NCBI RefSeq assembly: GCF_004359985.1
Contig: NZ_SMRO01000001.1
Span: 1,834,152-1,898,151 of the forward strand
Reading direction: 5' to 3'
Source of the DNA: Paraburkholderia flava
Lineage (GTDB): Bacteria; Pseudomonadota; Gammaproteobacteria; Burkholderiales; Burkholderiaceae
DNA: 64,000 bases
Shown: piece by piece, positions 35,387 to 46,021 of the stretch
Layout of the letters: each line of letters opens with the position of its first letter
Position numbering within the stretch: position 1 is the stretch's first letter
Made by a program: the position numbers and the translations under genes
Notes under the pieces: model-generated
Told to the model about the DNA's origin: nothing
The model's database searches: none
The model's input: the letters and a program-made list of their open reading frames with translations, nothing else

Positions 35387-35576
35387 GGCGTGGTCCTGTG
35401 GAAGGGAGAACGACGAGGGAAAGCGCACGCCATCGTAGCGCACCGTGCTACGAAATTCATCGTAAAAGCGCGTGTGAAGTGCTTTTGTAATGGGCCGGAT
35501 GGGCGGGGTAAAATGACTTGTCTGGGTACGCGTTGCACTCCGCGACGCGCATCCGTCATCCTCCACCGGTGCCGCG

Positions 35577-35795
35577 ATGAAAACGCCCCCTGTCAAAGAA
35601 CGGACTCGCCGTCGTCCGTCGCCTGTCATGCTGAACGTGCTGACCGCGCTCGTCGGCATCGTGACGCTCGCCGCCGGTATCGGCTGGCTCGTGTATAGCT
35701 GGTTCGTCGATCTCGAAGTGCCTTACTTCGCGATTCCACTCGTGATGTGCGTGCCGGTGATCGTGGCGGTCGCGTTCCGGAATTGCTGGGATTGA
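35577..35795 (+). CDS. Small membrane protein, 72 aa
   Basis: MKTPPVKERTRRRPSPVMLN is basic, followed by two hydrophobic spans (about residues 20-44 and 49-66). The positive-inside rule predicts both ends in the cytoplasm. No known family is recognised, but the frame keeps chromosomal codon bias. It is divergent from DUF1003 with 190 nt between the starts. Confidence 0.6.
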   Translation: MKTPPVKERTRRRPSPVMLNVLTALVGIVTLAAGIGWLVYSWFVDLEVPYFAIPLVMCVPVIVAVAFRNCWD

Positions 35796-36008
35796 AGCGA
35801 CGCGGTTCTGCGATTTGGGTGGCTCGCAAATTTCTCTGCGTCCGCGATCGTTCGATCGTGCGTTAGCGTCGAGTTTTTGAGGGACTGTCTGCAGTGACGC
35901 TGCTGCTCGATGCGAACGGCAATCGCTGCGCTAAACACACGCTAGACGCGCCGCGTATTCAACGAGGAATGCGTCACCGGGTACGTGCATGCAGCACACG
36001 TACCGTCA

Positions 36009-37109
36009 TCACATCGGCAACGCCGCGTACGCAGTAGCGAGATGGTACGGCGTAGTAGACGGCAGATCCGCACGCGCGATCGCACCATCCGGCGTCTTGC
36101 ATTCGAACCAGCCCTGCGGCTGCAGGAAACGCTCGCGAAAGCGCGCGATCTGCTGCGGTAGTGCAGCTTGCACGGTGACGTCGTCGTGCGTCGCGAGCGC
36201 GCGCAGGTATTCGCTCTGTGCCCAGATGCGCTGTGTCGCGTCCTTCACGTTGCCGTCTTCATCGAGTGCCGCGTGCACGGCGCCCGTCGTCGTATCGATC
36301 CCGTGTTGCTGGGCGAACGCGAACGCACGCGTCAATGCAGCATCGAGACCCGTTCGATTAAAGAGCGCGCCCGCACGGCGCACGAGCCAGAACCATTCGA
36401 ACTGATGACCAGGCTCGAGCCGGTTATCCGGTTGCCCTAGCGGTAGCTCGGCAATGCAACCCGTCGGCGCATGCACGAAGGTCCGTTCGATCGACGCGCC
36501 GAGTTGCGCAAGCGCATCGTCGAATGCCGCGTCGCCGGTTGCATCGCGCGCGGCGAGCCACGCTTCGGTGAGGTGCATCAACGGGTTTTGTAGCGGCGTG
36601 CCGGTGACTGTCTTGAACGATGCATCGAGTGCCGCGTTGAGCAGCCCCTCGCGCGCGGCGAAGCGTTCGCCGATCAGCGCGGACGTGCGCTGCACGATGT
36701 CGAGCGCATCGCGATTGCCGCTGCGCGCACCGTATTCCGCACACGCGAACACGACGAACGCATGCGTGTACAGGTCTTTAGTCGTGTCGAGTGGCGCGCC
36801 TTTTTCGTCGACGCTGTAAAACCATCCGCCACGTGCGCTGTCATGAAAGTAGCGGCGCAGTGCATCGAACAACGCATCGGCGTGCGCGGCGTCGCCTGCC
36901 TGCGAAAATACGAATAGCTGGCGCGCACAGGCCATCGCGCGGTAGCGTACGACAGGCATCGGTGCGCGGCCGTCGCCCTGCATCGCTTCGAACGGCAGGC
37001 CGAGCGCGGCGTTGAAGCCGGGGCCGCGCCAGAGCGGCAGCACGACGCGTGCGAAATGTTCGCGCAGCGGCGCGGCGGCGGAAGCGGACGAGGCGGCGGA
37101 TGGGTTCAT
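36009..37109 (-). CDS. AGE-family sugar isomerase/epimerase, 366 aa
   Basis: N-acylglucosamine 2-epimerase / mannose isomerase (YihS-type) alpha-alpha barrel. Family segments: LYTHAFVVFACAEYGAR, NPLMHLTEAWLAARDATGD and EPGHQFEWFWLVRRAG with the catalytic histidines (HLTE, GHQFEW), and RIWAQSEYLRAL. Substrate is likely mannose/fructose or N-acyl-glucosamine; it cannot be decided. ATG 37109 gives MNPSAASSASAA; an in-frame start at 37253 overlaps the MgtC leader and is less likely. It is divergent from MgtC. Confidence 0.87.
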   Translation of the reverse strand: MNPSAASSASAAAPLREHFARVVLPLWRGPGFNAALGLPFEAMQGDGRAPMPVVRYRAMACARQLFVFSQAGDAAHADALFDALRRYFHDSARGGWFYSVDEKGAPLDTTKDLYTHAFVVFACAEYGARSGNRDALDIVQRTSALIGERFAAREGLLNAALDASFKTVTGTPLQNPLMHLTEAWLAARDATGDAAFDDALAQLGASIERTFVHAPTGCIAELPLGQPDNRLEPGHQFEWFWLVRRAGALFNRTGLDAALTRAFAFAQQHGIDTTTGAVHAALDEDGNVKDATQRIWAQSEYLRALATHDDVTVQAALPQQIARFRERFLQPQGWFECKTPDGAIARADLPSTTPYHLATAYAALPM

Positions 37110-37276
37110 GCGGCGGTTCGGGTGTCGACGGGATTCGGAGGTGCACGGAGTGGCGACGTGCGTCAGCCGGCCGGCTTCGCACGTCGAGCCCAAGGATAAA
37201 GCAAACGGCCAACCGTCGCGAGCATCCTGCCGGAAGGGTTGAAGCGGTTTCATCGATATCGATAAGGAGAAAAACC

Positions 37277-37963
37277 ATGCTGGGAAACGTCGAACTCATT
37301 TCCCGACTGATGCTTGCGGCCGCGCTCGGCAGCGTGATCGGCTTCGAGCGCGAACGGCTCTCGTGGGCTGCGGGATTGCGCACGCACATGCTCGTGTCCG
37401 TCGGCTCCGCGCTGATCATGATGGTGTCGGCGTTCGGTTTCGCGGACGTGCTGAACGGCGATCACGTCGTGCTCGATCCGTCGCGGATGGCTGCGCAGGT
37501 CGTGTCGGGCATCGGCTTTCTCGGCGCGGGGTCGATCCTGCTGCGTGGCGAGATCGTGCGCGGACTGACGACGGCCGCGAGTCTGTGGTCGGTCGCGGCG
37601 ATCGGTCTCGCGGTGGGTGGCGGACTGTACACCGCGTCGATTGCGGCGACTGTGATCATCCTGATCATTCTTGCGGGCATCAAGCCGATCGAGCGGCGTT
37701 TCATCACGGTGAGGCAGCGGCGTCAGCTCACCTTGCTGGTCGAGCGCGGCTCGATGACGTTTCACTCGGTGCATGACGCGCTCGGTGCGGCGAGTCCGCG
37801 CGTCAAGCAGTTCGTGATGCAGCAGAGCGACGATGCACCCGATCTCGACGAGGTGATGATCACGCTGCATCGCGTGTCGGCGACCGAGTACGCGGCGATC
37901 TCGCAGCAGCTGCGGCAACTGCCGTGCGTGAAGGAATTTCGCGAGGAAGGCCCGACTCCCTGA
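37277..37963 (+). CDS. MgtC/SapB-family membrane protein, 228 aa
   Basis: MgtC/SapB domain: SVIGFERERLSWAAGLRTHM (residues ~18-37) with the conserved Arg-rich first loop, VSGIGFLGAGSILLRGEIVR and GLTTAASLWSVAAIGLAVGG, and about five spans. The C-terminal 80 residues form a soluble ACT-like domain. MgtC proteins support growth in low Mg2+ and inhibit the F1Fo ATPase in pathogens. ATG 37277 is preceded by AAGGAG at 37264-37269. No Mg2+ leader element is apparent upstream. Confidence 0.9.
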   Translation: MLGNVELISRLMLAAALGSVIGFERERLSWAAGLRTHMLVSVGSALIMMVSAFGFADVLNGDHVVLDPSRMAAQVVSGIGFLGAGSILLRGEIVRGLTTAASLWSVAAIGLAVGGGLYTASIAATVIILIILAGIKPIERRFITVRQRRQLTLLVERGSMTFHSVHDALGAASPRVKQFVMQQSDDAPDLDEVMITLHRVSATEYAAISQQLRQLPCVKEFREEGPTP

Positions 37964-38093
37964 GGCGCGCGCGTGCGGCCGTGCGACAATGCGGTCTTGA
38001 AAAAACCGGCGGCCTCGCGGCGGCGACCGGCGCCTGAGTCCTGGCGACGACCGCTCGCGCAACCGTCACTTCATCGCACCTGTACGTACCCGC

Positions 38094-39338
38094 ATGACAG
38101 ATTCCGCAGATCCCGCAGCATCCCCGACGACCCGTTCGCGCCGCGCCGGCGCAACGCAGGCACAACCGTCGCCTGTCTCGACCGATACCGAAAACAAGCT
38201 CGCGCGCGCGGCCCGTTCCGCGCAGCGTCTCGCACAACTGAGCGACGTCCCCGCCGACGACAGCACGCTCGACCTGTTCCCCGACGATCCCACGCGCGCG
38301 ACGCTGCAGGCGATGAACATCGATGTTCGTCAGGGCACGCTGTCGGGCTTCGAATTGCCCGATGTCGTGCGGGTCGCGGTCGGCGTGTCCGATCACGCGA
38401 CGCCTGGCGTAGACACGAAGACTGCACGTCGTGCGACGCGTCCGGCCAGAACGGAAGACGAGGTGTCGTCGTCCGTGTCGGGTGCAGTTCACGATATGTG
38501 GAATCACGAGCCGGCGGCGCAGACGGCATCGGCTGAAGCGGGTGTAGAGACGGCTTCCGTCGATGATGCGGCTCGTGAGAAGACTGCCGAAGGAGAGGCT
38601 GACGGCGCAACGCCGTCGTCGATGGCGGCGGCGAGCGTCGTGCGCAGTGTGGCTGCGCTGCGGCAGCTGGGTGAGGGCAGTAGTGCGGAGTCCGAGGCGC
38701 CCGCACCTGCGCCGGTTTCAGCCAGCCGAACCACACCGCCACCGCCGCAGCGTTTTGCCGCGACGTTCGCGAAGGCTGCATCCGCGTCGCGTGAAGCAGA
38801 GGAAGCGTCGGCCGGTTCGCGCGACGGCACGCCTGCAGCATCAGAGACGCCTCCCATCCAAACGACGTTTCGCCCGCCCGCGCCCACGGTCTCGCACGAG
38901 ACCACGCGCGACACGCCGGAACTCGATCGCGCCCGCGCTACCGCATTCGCCGATACCGTCGATGCGTTGTACGGCGTGATCGCCGATCAACGACGCGGCG
39001 CACTCGATCACTCGCGCCGGATGAAGTGGATGCTGTCGATCGTGGTGGCGGCGTTGCTCGTCACCGTGGTCGTCGGTATCGCGCAGACGATGCTGCTGAT
39101 GCGCCTCGCGCGCAACACGGCGTTCCAGCAACAGCGCATCGAACAGATGATGCTGAACCAGCAGGCCACGCTCGCGACGCTGCTCGATACCGATTCGGCA
39201 ACCGTGTCGGCACCGGCGGTCACGCCGCCTGCGCCTGCAGCAGCGGCTCCTGCGCCGTCGCATCCGGCCACTGCCACCCGGCACCCGGCGAAGAAGACCG
39301 CGCATTCGCACAAGCCGAAGCCGACGAACGCACACTGA
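38094..39338 (+). CDS. Ala-rich single-span membrane protein of unknown function, 414 aa
   Basis: The first ~300 residues are disordered and Ala, Ser, Pro and Thr rich. One span lies at about 313-335 (WMLSIVVAALLVTVVVGIAQ), then a short helix (RNTAFQQQRIEQMMLNQQAT) and a proline/lysine-rich tail with AHSHKPKPTNAH. This suggests a type II or tail-anchored envelope protein with a long cytoplasmic N-terminus. The family is not recognised. It starts at ATG 38094, 131 nt after MgtC. Confidence 0.7.
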   Translation: MTDSADPAASPTTRSRRAGATQAQPSPVSTDTENKLARAARSAQRLAQLSDVPADDSTLDLFPDDPTRATLQAMNIDVRQGTLSGFELPDVVRVAVGVSDHATPGVDTKTARRATRPARTEDEVSSSVSGAVHDMWNHEPAAQTASAEAGVETASVDDAAREKTAEGEADGATPSSMAAASVVRSVAALRQLGEGSSAESEAPAPAPVSASRTTPPPPQRFAATFAKAASASREAEEASAGSRDGTPAASETPPIQTTFRPPAPTVSHETTRDTPELDRARATAFADTVDALYGVIADQRRGALDHSRRMKWMLSIVVAALLVTVVVGIAQTMLLMRLARNTAFQQQRIEQMMLNQQATLATLLDTDSATVSAPAVTPPAPAAAAPAPSHPATATRHPAKKTAHSHKPKPTNAH

Positions 39339-39796
39339 CTCGCGTGCGTCGCTGCGCACATGGCGTACCGTACCGCGCACGTACTTTCCGATCGTTATCG
39401 AAGTAGCAGAAGTGGCGCGAGGCCTCGCGCCGCTTCCTGCGCGGGCGCCGACGCCGTCGTGCGACCGGGCATATTCCCAACGTATCTCATCGACCCGCCA
39501 CGGACCTTACGGCCGGAACACGCACAACCCTCGGAGATGCCGGCGCGCCCCGTGTGACAGCCATTTCCGGCGCGTTCAGACAGGCCAGCCCGGCACCTCG
39601 CCGCGTCTGTCCTGACGGTCGCGTCGAAAAACAGCTCCAGATAAACCCGTTGCATTGGCGCAACGCACCAACCCCTGTGCAGCCGTGCGACAACCCGTCA
39701 CGCAAAGAAATGCTGCGTCGCACTAGACATTCTATAGGGAAAACCCTATGATGCGTCTTAAGGGAAAACCCTAGCATTCATTAACCGGGAGTCGCC
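39339..39796. other. Intergenic region with repeat boxes, 458 nt
   Basis: It carries an 18-bp perfect palindrome GGCGCGAGGCCTCGCGCC at 39414-39431 and two AGGGAAAACCCT boxes listed separately. No convincing gene was seen. Confidence 0.5.
39734..39774. promoter_or_regulatory. Twin inverted-repeat boxes, candidate operator
   Basis: ATAGGGAAAACCCTAT at 39734-39749 (perfect 6-bp arms around AAAA) and AAGGGAAAACCCTAG around 39760-39774; the shared AGGGAAAACCCTA core recurs at 25-bp spacing. They lie 22-63 nt before the ATG at 39797. This layout fits a dimeric response-regulator site of the NarL/LuxR sort, but the regulator is unknown. Confidence 0.6.
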
Positions 39797-39955
39797 ATGA
39801 GCTTTATCCTCGCACTGTTTCAAAAGGTCAGCGGCCTCTTCGCGTCGCCGCATCTGCCGCTGGACTCGGATTACTCGTACGAAGCGCGCGCACGCGAAAA
39901 CCTGCGTATGCGCCAGTCGCAGTCCACGCTGTTCGGCATTCGCCTGATCGACTAA
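39797..39955 (+). CDS. Small protein, 52 aa
   Basis: It starts MSFILALFQKVSGLFASPHL, an amphipathic/hydrophobic head, and continues with DYSYEARARENLRMRQSQST and LFGIRLID. A CGGGAG site is 7 nt before the ATG, and a strong terminator follows 69 nt after the stop, so a gene of its own is well supported. The length and charge pattern resemble small regulatory proteins of Burkholderiales, but no family is assigned. Twin repeat boxes upstream suggest tight control. Confidence 0.65.
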   Translation: MSFILALFQKVSGLFASPHLPLDSDYSYEARARENLRMRQSQSTLFGIRLID

Positions 39956-40346
39956 GCGTCGGCTATACGGCAGACGCGCTGCGGCCCACGCCGCGCACGT
40001 TGCCGGACACAAAGCCTGACGTTGAAACGCGGCACATCCCCTCAAGGATGTGCCGCGTTTCCGTTTTTGCGCGCCGCGTTTCGTCTTACCCGATATTTCG
40101 AGCGCGAAATGGATGTAACGGCCGCTGACCGGCGCGCCGTCGATGGTCGTTCGGCAATCGCATCCGAAGCCCGCAAAAATACGGCCTTACCCTGTCGCAC
40201 GGTGTTTTCGCTTCCCGTTTATCGTGAAATCTGCTCTTACAAGTCCTCACGTATTCACGATGAATGCGTCGTTAAAGTGGATTTCAAGCGCGGGGTCAAC
40301 GCAACCGACCCCCTCGCGACAAACCTGAAAAAACGGGAGGTGTTCC
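39956..40346. other. Intergenic region, 391 nt
   Basis: Apart from the terminator at 40024-40067, this stretch is AT-rich and must carry the promoter of the 91-aa exported protein. A GGGAGG ribosome site at 40335-40340 precedes its ATG. No other gene was seen. Confidence 0.5.
40024..40067 (+). terminator. Strong rho-independent terminator after the 52-aa gene
   Basis: A 16-bp perfect stem (40024-40039 with 40046-40061), loop CCTCAA, then CG and a run of five T. It is among the strongest hairpins in the window. Confidence 0.92.
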
Positions 40347-40622
40347 ATGAAGACACGCAACAGGATTTCGCAGACGATCATCGCGGCCGCCGTCGCAGGC
40401 AGTGCGCTGCTGGCAGCCGGTAGTGCATTCGCGCAGGCCGGTCCGCCGCCGGCGATGTACGACCAGGCGCGCATGATTCCGGTGGGTGTGCAGGTCAACA
40501 TCGGCTGGCATGGCGACCGCTACTGGGACGGCCATCGCTATTGGGCACACGACGAGTGGATGCACCGTCATCCGCACGATCAGGGTCCGCGCCACGATCA
40601 TCGTCCGCCGCCGCGCTATTGA
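40347..40622 (+). CDS. Exported His-rich small protein, 91 aa
   Basis: A Sec signal peptide (MKTRNRISQTIIAAAVAGSA, core LLAAGSAFAQA, cleavage about residue 30) precedes a 60-residue periplasmic part that is aromatic (WHGDRYWDGHRYWAHDEW) and ends with a His/Asp/Pro-rich tail (MHRHPHDQGPRHDHRPPPRY). The His clusters suggest metal binding, which is unproven. A good GGGAGG ribosome site is 7 nt before the ATG. Short proteins of this sort occur in Burkholderia envelopes and have unknown roles. Confidence 0.75.
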   Translation: MKTRNRISQTIIAAAVAGSALLAAGSAFAQAGPPPAMYDQARMIPVGVQVNIGWHGDRYWDGHRYWAHDEWMHRHPHDQGPRHDHRPPPRY

Positions 40623-40789
40623 GCGGCAGGCCATGAGTAGTGAACCCGACGCGGCGTGGGGCGGTGTCGGGTAGCAGGACCAGCAGGGCTGGCGTCCGCG
40701 AGGATCGCCGGCCCTTGCTGCATCTGGCGTCCGGAAAAGACGCGTTACGCTATGCTTTCAGGTCTTTATCGAAGCGCCGGGAGCGTAGC

Positions 40790-41734
40790 TTGAACAATCA
40801 GAACAATGCCGGCGCCCTTGCGCCGACCACCGTCATCGGTGTGGTGGGCAGCGGGTTGATGGGTGTCGGGATCGCGACGCAAGGCGCGTTGCACGGCTAT
40901 CGCACGTTGGTGCATGACGTCGACGCCGAACGTCTCGCGGGCGTCGAAGCGAAAGCGGCTGCGGTGCTCGACGAACTGATCGACGCGGGCCGCATCGACA
41001 GCGCCGCGAAAACAGCCGCGCTGTCGCGCATCGAAACGCATGTGCAGCTCGATGTGATGTCCGATGCAGACTTCGTGATCGAAGCCGTCCCCGAAGTATT
41101 CGAACTGAAGCAGCGTCTCTACGCGTCGCTCGACGGCCTGCTCGCCGACGACGCGATTTTCGCGAGCAACACCAGCGGCTTTCCGCCCGACCGTCTCGCG
41201 GCCGCGTTGAGCGCGCCCGAGCGTTTTCTGATCGCGCATTTCTGGAATCCGCCGCACATGATCCCGCTCGTCGAAGTCGTGCCCGGCACGGCCACGTCGG
41301 CGGATGTCACGCAGCGCACCGTCGCGCTGATGGAGGCGATCGGCATGGAAGCGGTCGTGCTTGCGAAAGCGATTCCCGGTTTCATCGGCAACCGGCTGCA
41401 GTTCGCGGTGTTGCGCGAGGCGCTGAACATCGTGCGCGCGGGCGTCGCGACGCCGGAGGTCGTCGATCGCGTGATGAAGGCGTCGCTTGGACGCCGCTGG
41501 GGTATCGTCGGGCCGCTCGAAAGCGCGGATCTCGGCGGACTCGATACGCTGTTCAATGTCGGCACGCATCTGCTGCCCGAACTCGCGAAGGATGAAGATG
41601 TGCTCGAACTGCTACGCGAACGGGTCGATGCAGGGAACGTCGGCGTGCGCAGCGGTCAAGGTTTTTACGAATGGGACGACGCGCGCATCGCGCGTGTGAA
41701 GGCGCTGCGCAAGCGCGTAATCGGCGGGGGTTAA
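40790..41734 (+). CDS. 3-hydroxyacyl-CoA dehydrogenase, 314 aa
   Basis: NAD-binding motif VIGVVGSGLMGVGIAT (residues 15-30), then Glu103 and Ser-Asn in FASNTSG (126-127), and the catalytic His150 in AHFWNPPHMIPLVEVVPG. The C-terminal 3HCDH helical domain follows. TTG 40790 is the likely start because GGGAG (40779-40783) is 6 nt away; the upstream ATG at 40640 has no ribosome site. It oxidises 3-hydroxyacyl-CoA or a similar beta-hydroxyacid. It is followed 4 nt later by the flavin reductase-like gene, so they form an operon. Confidence 0.85.
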   Translation: MNNQNNAGALAPTTVIGVVGSGLMGVGIATQGALHGYRTLVHDVDAERLAGVEAKAAAVLDELIDAGRIDSAAKTAALSRIETHVQLDVMSDADFVIEAVPEVFELKQRLYASLDGLLADDAIFASNTSGFPPDRLAAALSAPERFLIAHFWNPPHMIPLVEVVPGTATSADVTQRTVALMEAIGMEAVVLAKAIPGFIGNRLQFAVLREALNIVRAGVATPEVVDRVMKASLGRRWGIVGPLESADLGGLDTLFNVGTHLLPELAKDEDVLELLRERVDAGNVGVRSGQGFYEWDDARIARVKALRKRVIGGG

Positions 41735-41738
41735 TACG

Positions 41739-42356
41739 ATGACGATGTCGCATCATTTCTACGACCCGATGCAAGGGCATGGGCTGCCGCACGATCCGTT
41801 CAAGGCGATCGTCGCGCCGCGCACGATCGGCTGGATTTCGACGTGCGATACCGACGGTCGTCCGAACCTCGCGCCGTACAGTTTCTTCGGCGCGTTCGCG
41901 ACGTTTCCGCCGATCATCGGTTTCTCCAGCGAAGGCTACAAGGACAGCATCCGCAACATCGAGGCGACCGGCGAGTTCGTGTGGAATCTCGTGACGAAGC
42001 CGCTCGCCGAACAGATGAACCGCACGTCGGCGCCGGTCGCGCCCGGCGTCGACGAATTCGCGCTCGCGGGTTTGACTGCCGTGCCCGGCCGCAACGTGAA
42101 CGTGCCGCACGTCGGCGAGACGCCGGCCGCGCTCGAATGCCGGTTGTTGCAGGTGATCCGTCTGAACACGCTCGACGGCACGCCGATGGACAACTTCCTC
42201 GCGCTCGGTCAGGTGGTCGGCGTTCACATCGACAACGCGTATCTGAAGGATGGCCTGTTCGACACGCACGCCGCGCAGCCGGTGATGCGGGCGGGTTATC
42301 GCGCGGACTATGCGGAGATCGGCGCGATGTTTCAGATGTTCCGGCCGACTGCTTGA
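41739..42356 (+). CDS. Flavin reductase-like FMN-binding protein, 205 aa
   Basis: Flavin reductase-like split-barrel domain: APRTIGWISTCDTDGRPNLA, PYSFFGAFATFPPIIGFSSE and GEFVWNLVTKPLAEQMN. Such proteins bind FMN and either supply reduced flavin to oxygenases or act as oxidoreductases. Just downstream of the 3-hydroxyacyl-CoA dehydrogenase, it may serve in the same catabolic route. No oxygenase partner lies in the window. Start ATG 41739; ATG 41745 is also possible. Confidence 0.87.
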   Translation: MTMSHHFYDPMQGHGLPHDPFKAIVAPRTIGWISTCDTDGRPNLAPYSFFGAFATFPPIIGFSSEGYKDSIRNIEATGEFVWNLVTKPLAEQMNRTSAPVAPGVDEFALAGLTAVPGRNVNVPHVGETPAALECRLLQVIRLNTLDGTPMDNFLALGQVVGVHIDNAYLKDGLFDTHAAQPVMRAGYRADYAEIGAMFQMFRPTA

Positions 42357-42404
42357 TCGTTCGACTACGCGCCGCTTTGTCACGAACAGAGCGGCGCGCG
42401 CAAC

Positions 42405-44900
<2,496 letters not shown>

Positions 44901-45017
44901 TGCATGGTTCAGTCGGCTGGCGGCATCTCGCCGTACGATGAACCCAGTATCGACCTTCCCATGATGGGAAGGTCAAGGACACGCGCTAAATTCATGCGGG
45001 CAACGCGTCCAGCCGCG

Positions 45018-45659
45018 CTAGAACGCCGGCGGCGCGTCGCGCATTGCCTGACCGACGGCCTGTTGCGCGTCGCTGTCGCGGGCAATGAGGGTATCGGACG
45101 CGCCGCGGCGGTCGGCGGCTTCCTTGTTCTGGCTCAGCTTCCATTTGCCGACGATCCGCGTCACCTCGATCTCGATCCCGACGATCGCGCCGAGCATCTG
45201 CTGGATGTAATCGGGCGGCGCGTCGCCCATCTTCCACGGTTGCGCTTCGCCGGCTTCCATCTTCCGCGTGAGCCGCGCGACGAGTCCGCGCAGGAACGTC
45301 TCGTCGTCGTGCACGACGATCCGCCCATGCGCATGGACGACCATGTAGTTATAAGTCGGCACCTGGCGATGCGTGGCGTGCTTGCTCGGATACCACGTCG
45401 GCGACACGTACGCGGCGGGGCCCTGGAAGATCACCAGCGCATCCGGTGCGGCCGCCGCTTCCTGCCACACCGGATTCGCACGCGCGACGTGTGCGCGCAG
45501 TGTGCCGTGCGGTCCGCGCGCCGTGTCGAATTCGAACGGCACGTGGTTCGCGTCGAGCCCCTGCGGGCTAACCGTGACCAGCGCGCCGAGCGGCTGATCG
45601 GCGATCAGTGCCTGCAGGACTTCGGGACGGTTCTCTTCGAAGTGGGCGGGGACATACAT
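45018..45659 (-). CDS. PaiB-like FMN-binding protein, 213 aa
   Basis: FMN-binding negative transcriptional regulator family (PaiB-like split barrel): it begins MYVPAHFEENRPEVLQALIA, then LGALVTVSPQGLDANHVPFE and YNYMVVHAHGRIVVHDDETF, ending ARDSDAQQAVGQAMRDAPPA. PaiB in Bacillus affects protease and sporulation genes; in proteobacteria the role is unclear and may be haem- or flavin-related. ATG 45659 with a GGAG site. The frame extends to 45938 but that part is not supported. Confidence 0.87.
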   Translation of the reverse strand: MYVPAHFEENRPEVLQALIADQPLGALVTVSPQGLDANHVPFEFDTARGPHGTLRAHVARANPVWQEAAAAPDALVIFQGPAAYVSPTWYPSKHATHRQVPTYNYMVVHAHGRIVVHDDETFLRGLVARLTRKMEAGEAQPWKMGDAPPDYIQQMLGAIVGIEIEVTRIVGKWKLSQNKEAADRRGASDTLIARDSDAQQAVGQAMRDAPPAF

Positions 45660-46021
45660 GAGGCGCTCCGGGGACGGACGGATGATGGCGAAAAAATCAG
45701 GGTGAAATGCGCTAACAAAAAACGGCCGAAAAAAACAGCCGAAAAAATCGCGGCAATAACAATGAAAGCCAATGAAAGCAGACAGGCGATGCGCGACAGG
45801 TTCACCTGAAAGTACCGCGCAAAAGCCCGAACGTACAGCAAAAACTCGCGGCAACAAGATGACAGCGGCGTGTCCCCACGATCGTACTTGCTTCGCCGCC
45901 ACGGATACGATAAAACCCGTTGTCGGAGTCGGTGGCACGGCGGTTCGCCAATGAGCGGGGGCTCAGCGGGCATGGCCGGCCCGGTCCGCATCATTTCACC
46001 GAACGCCGTGTCACCCATCGA

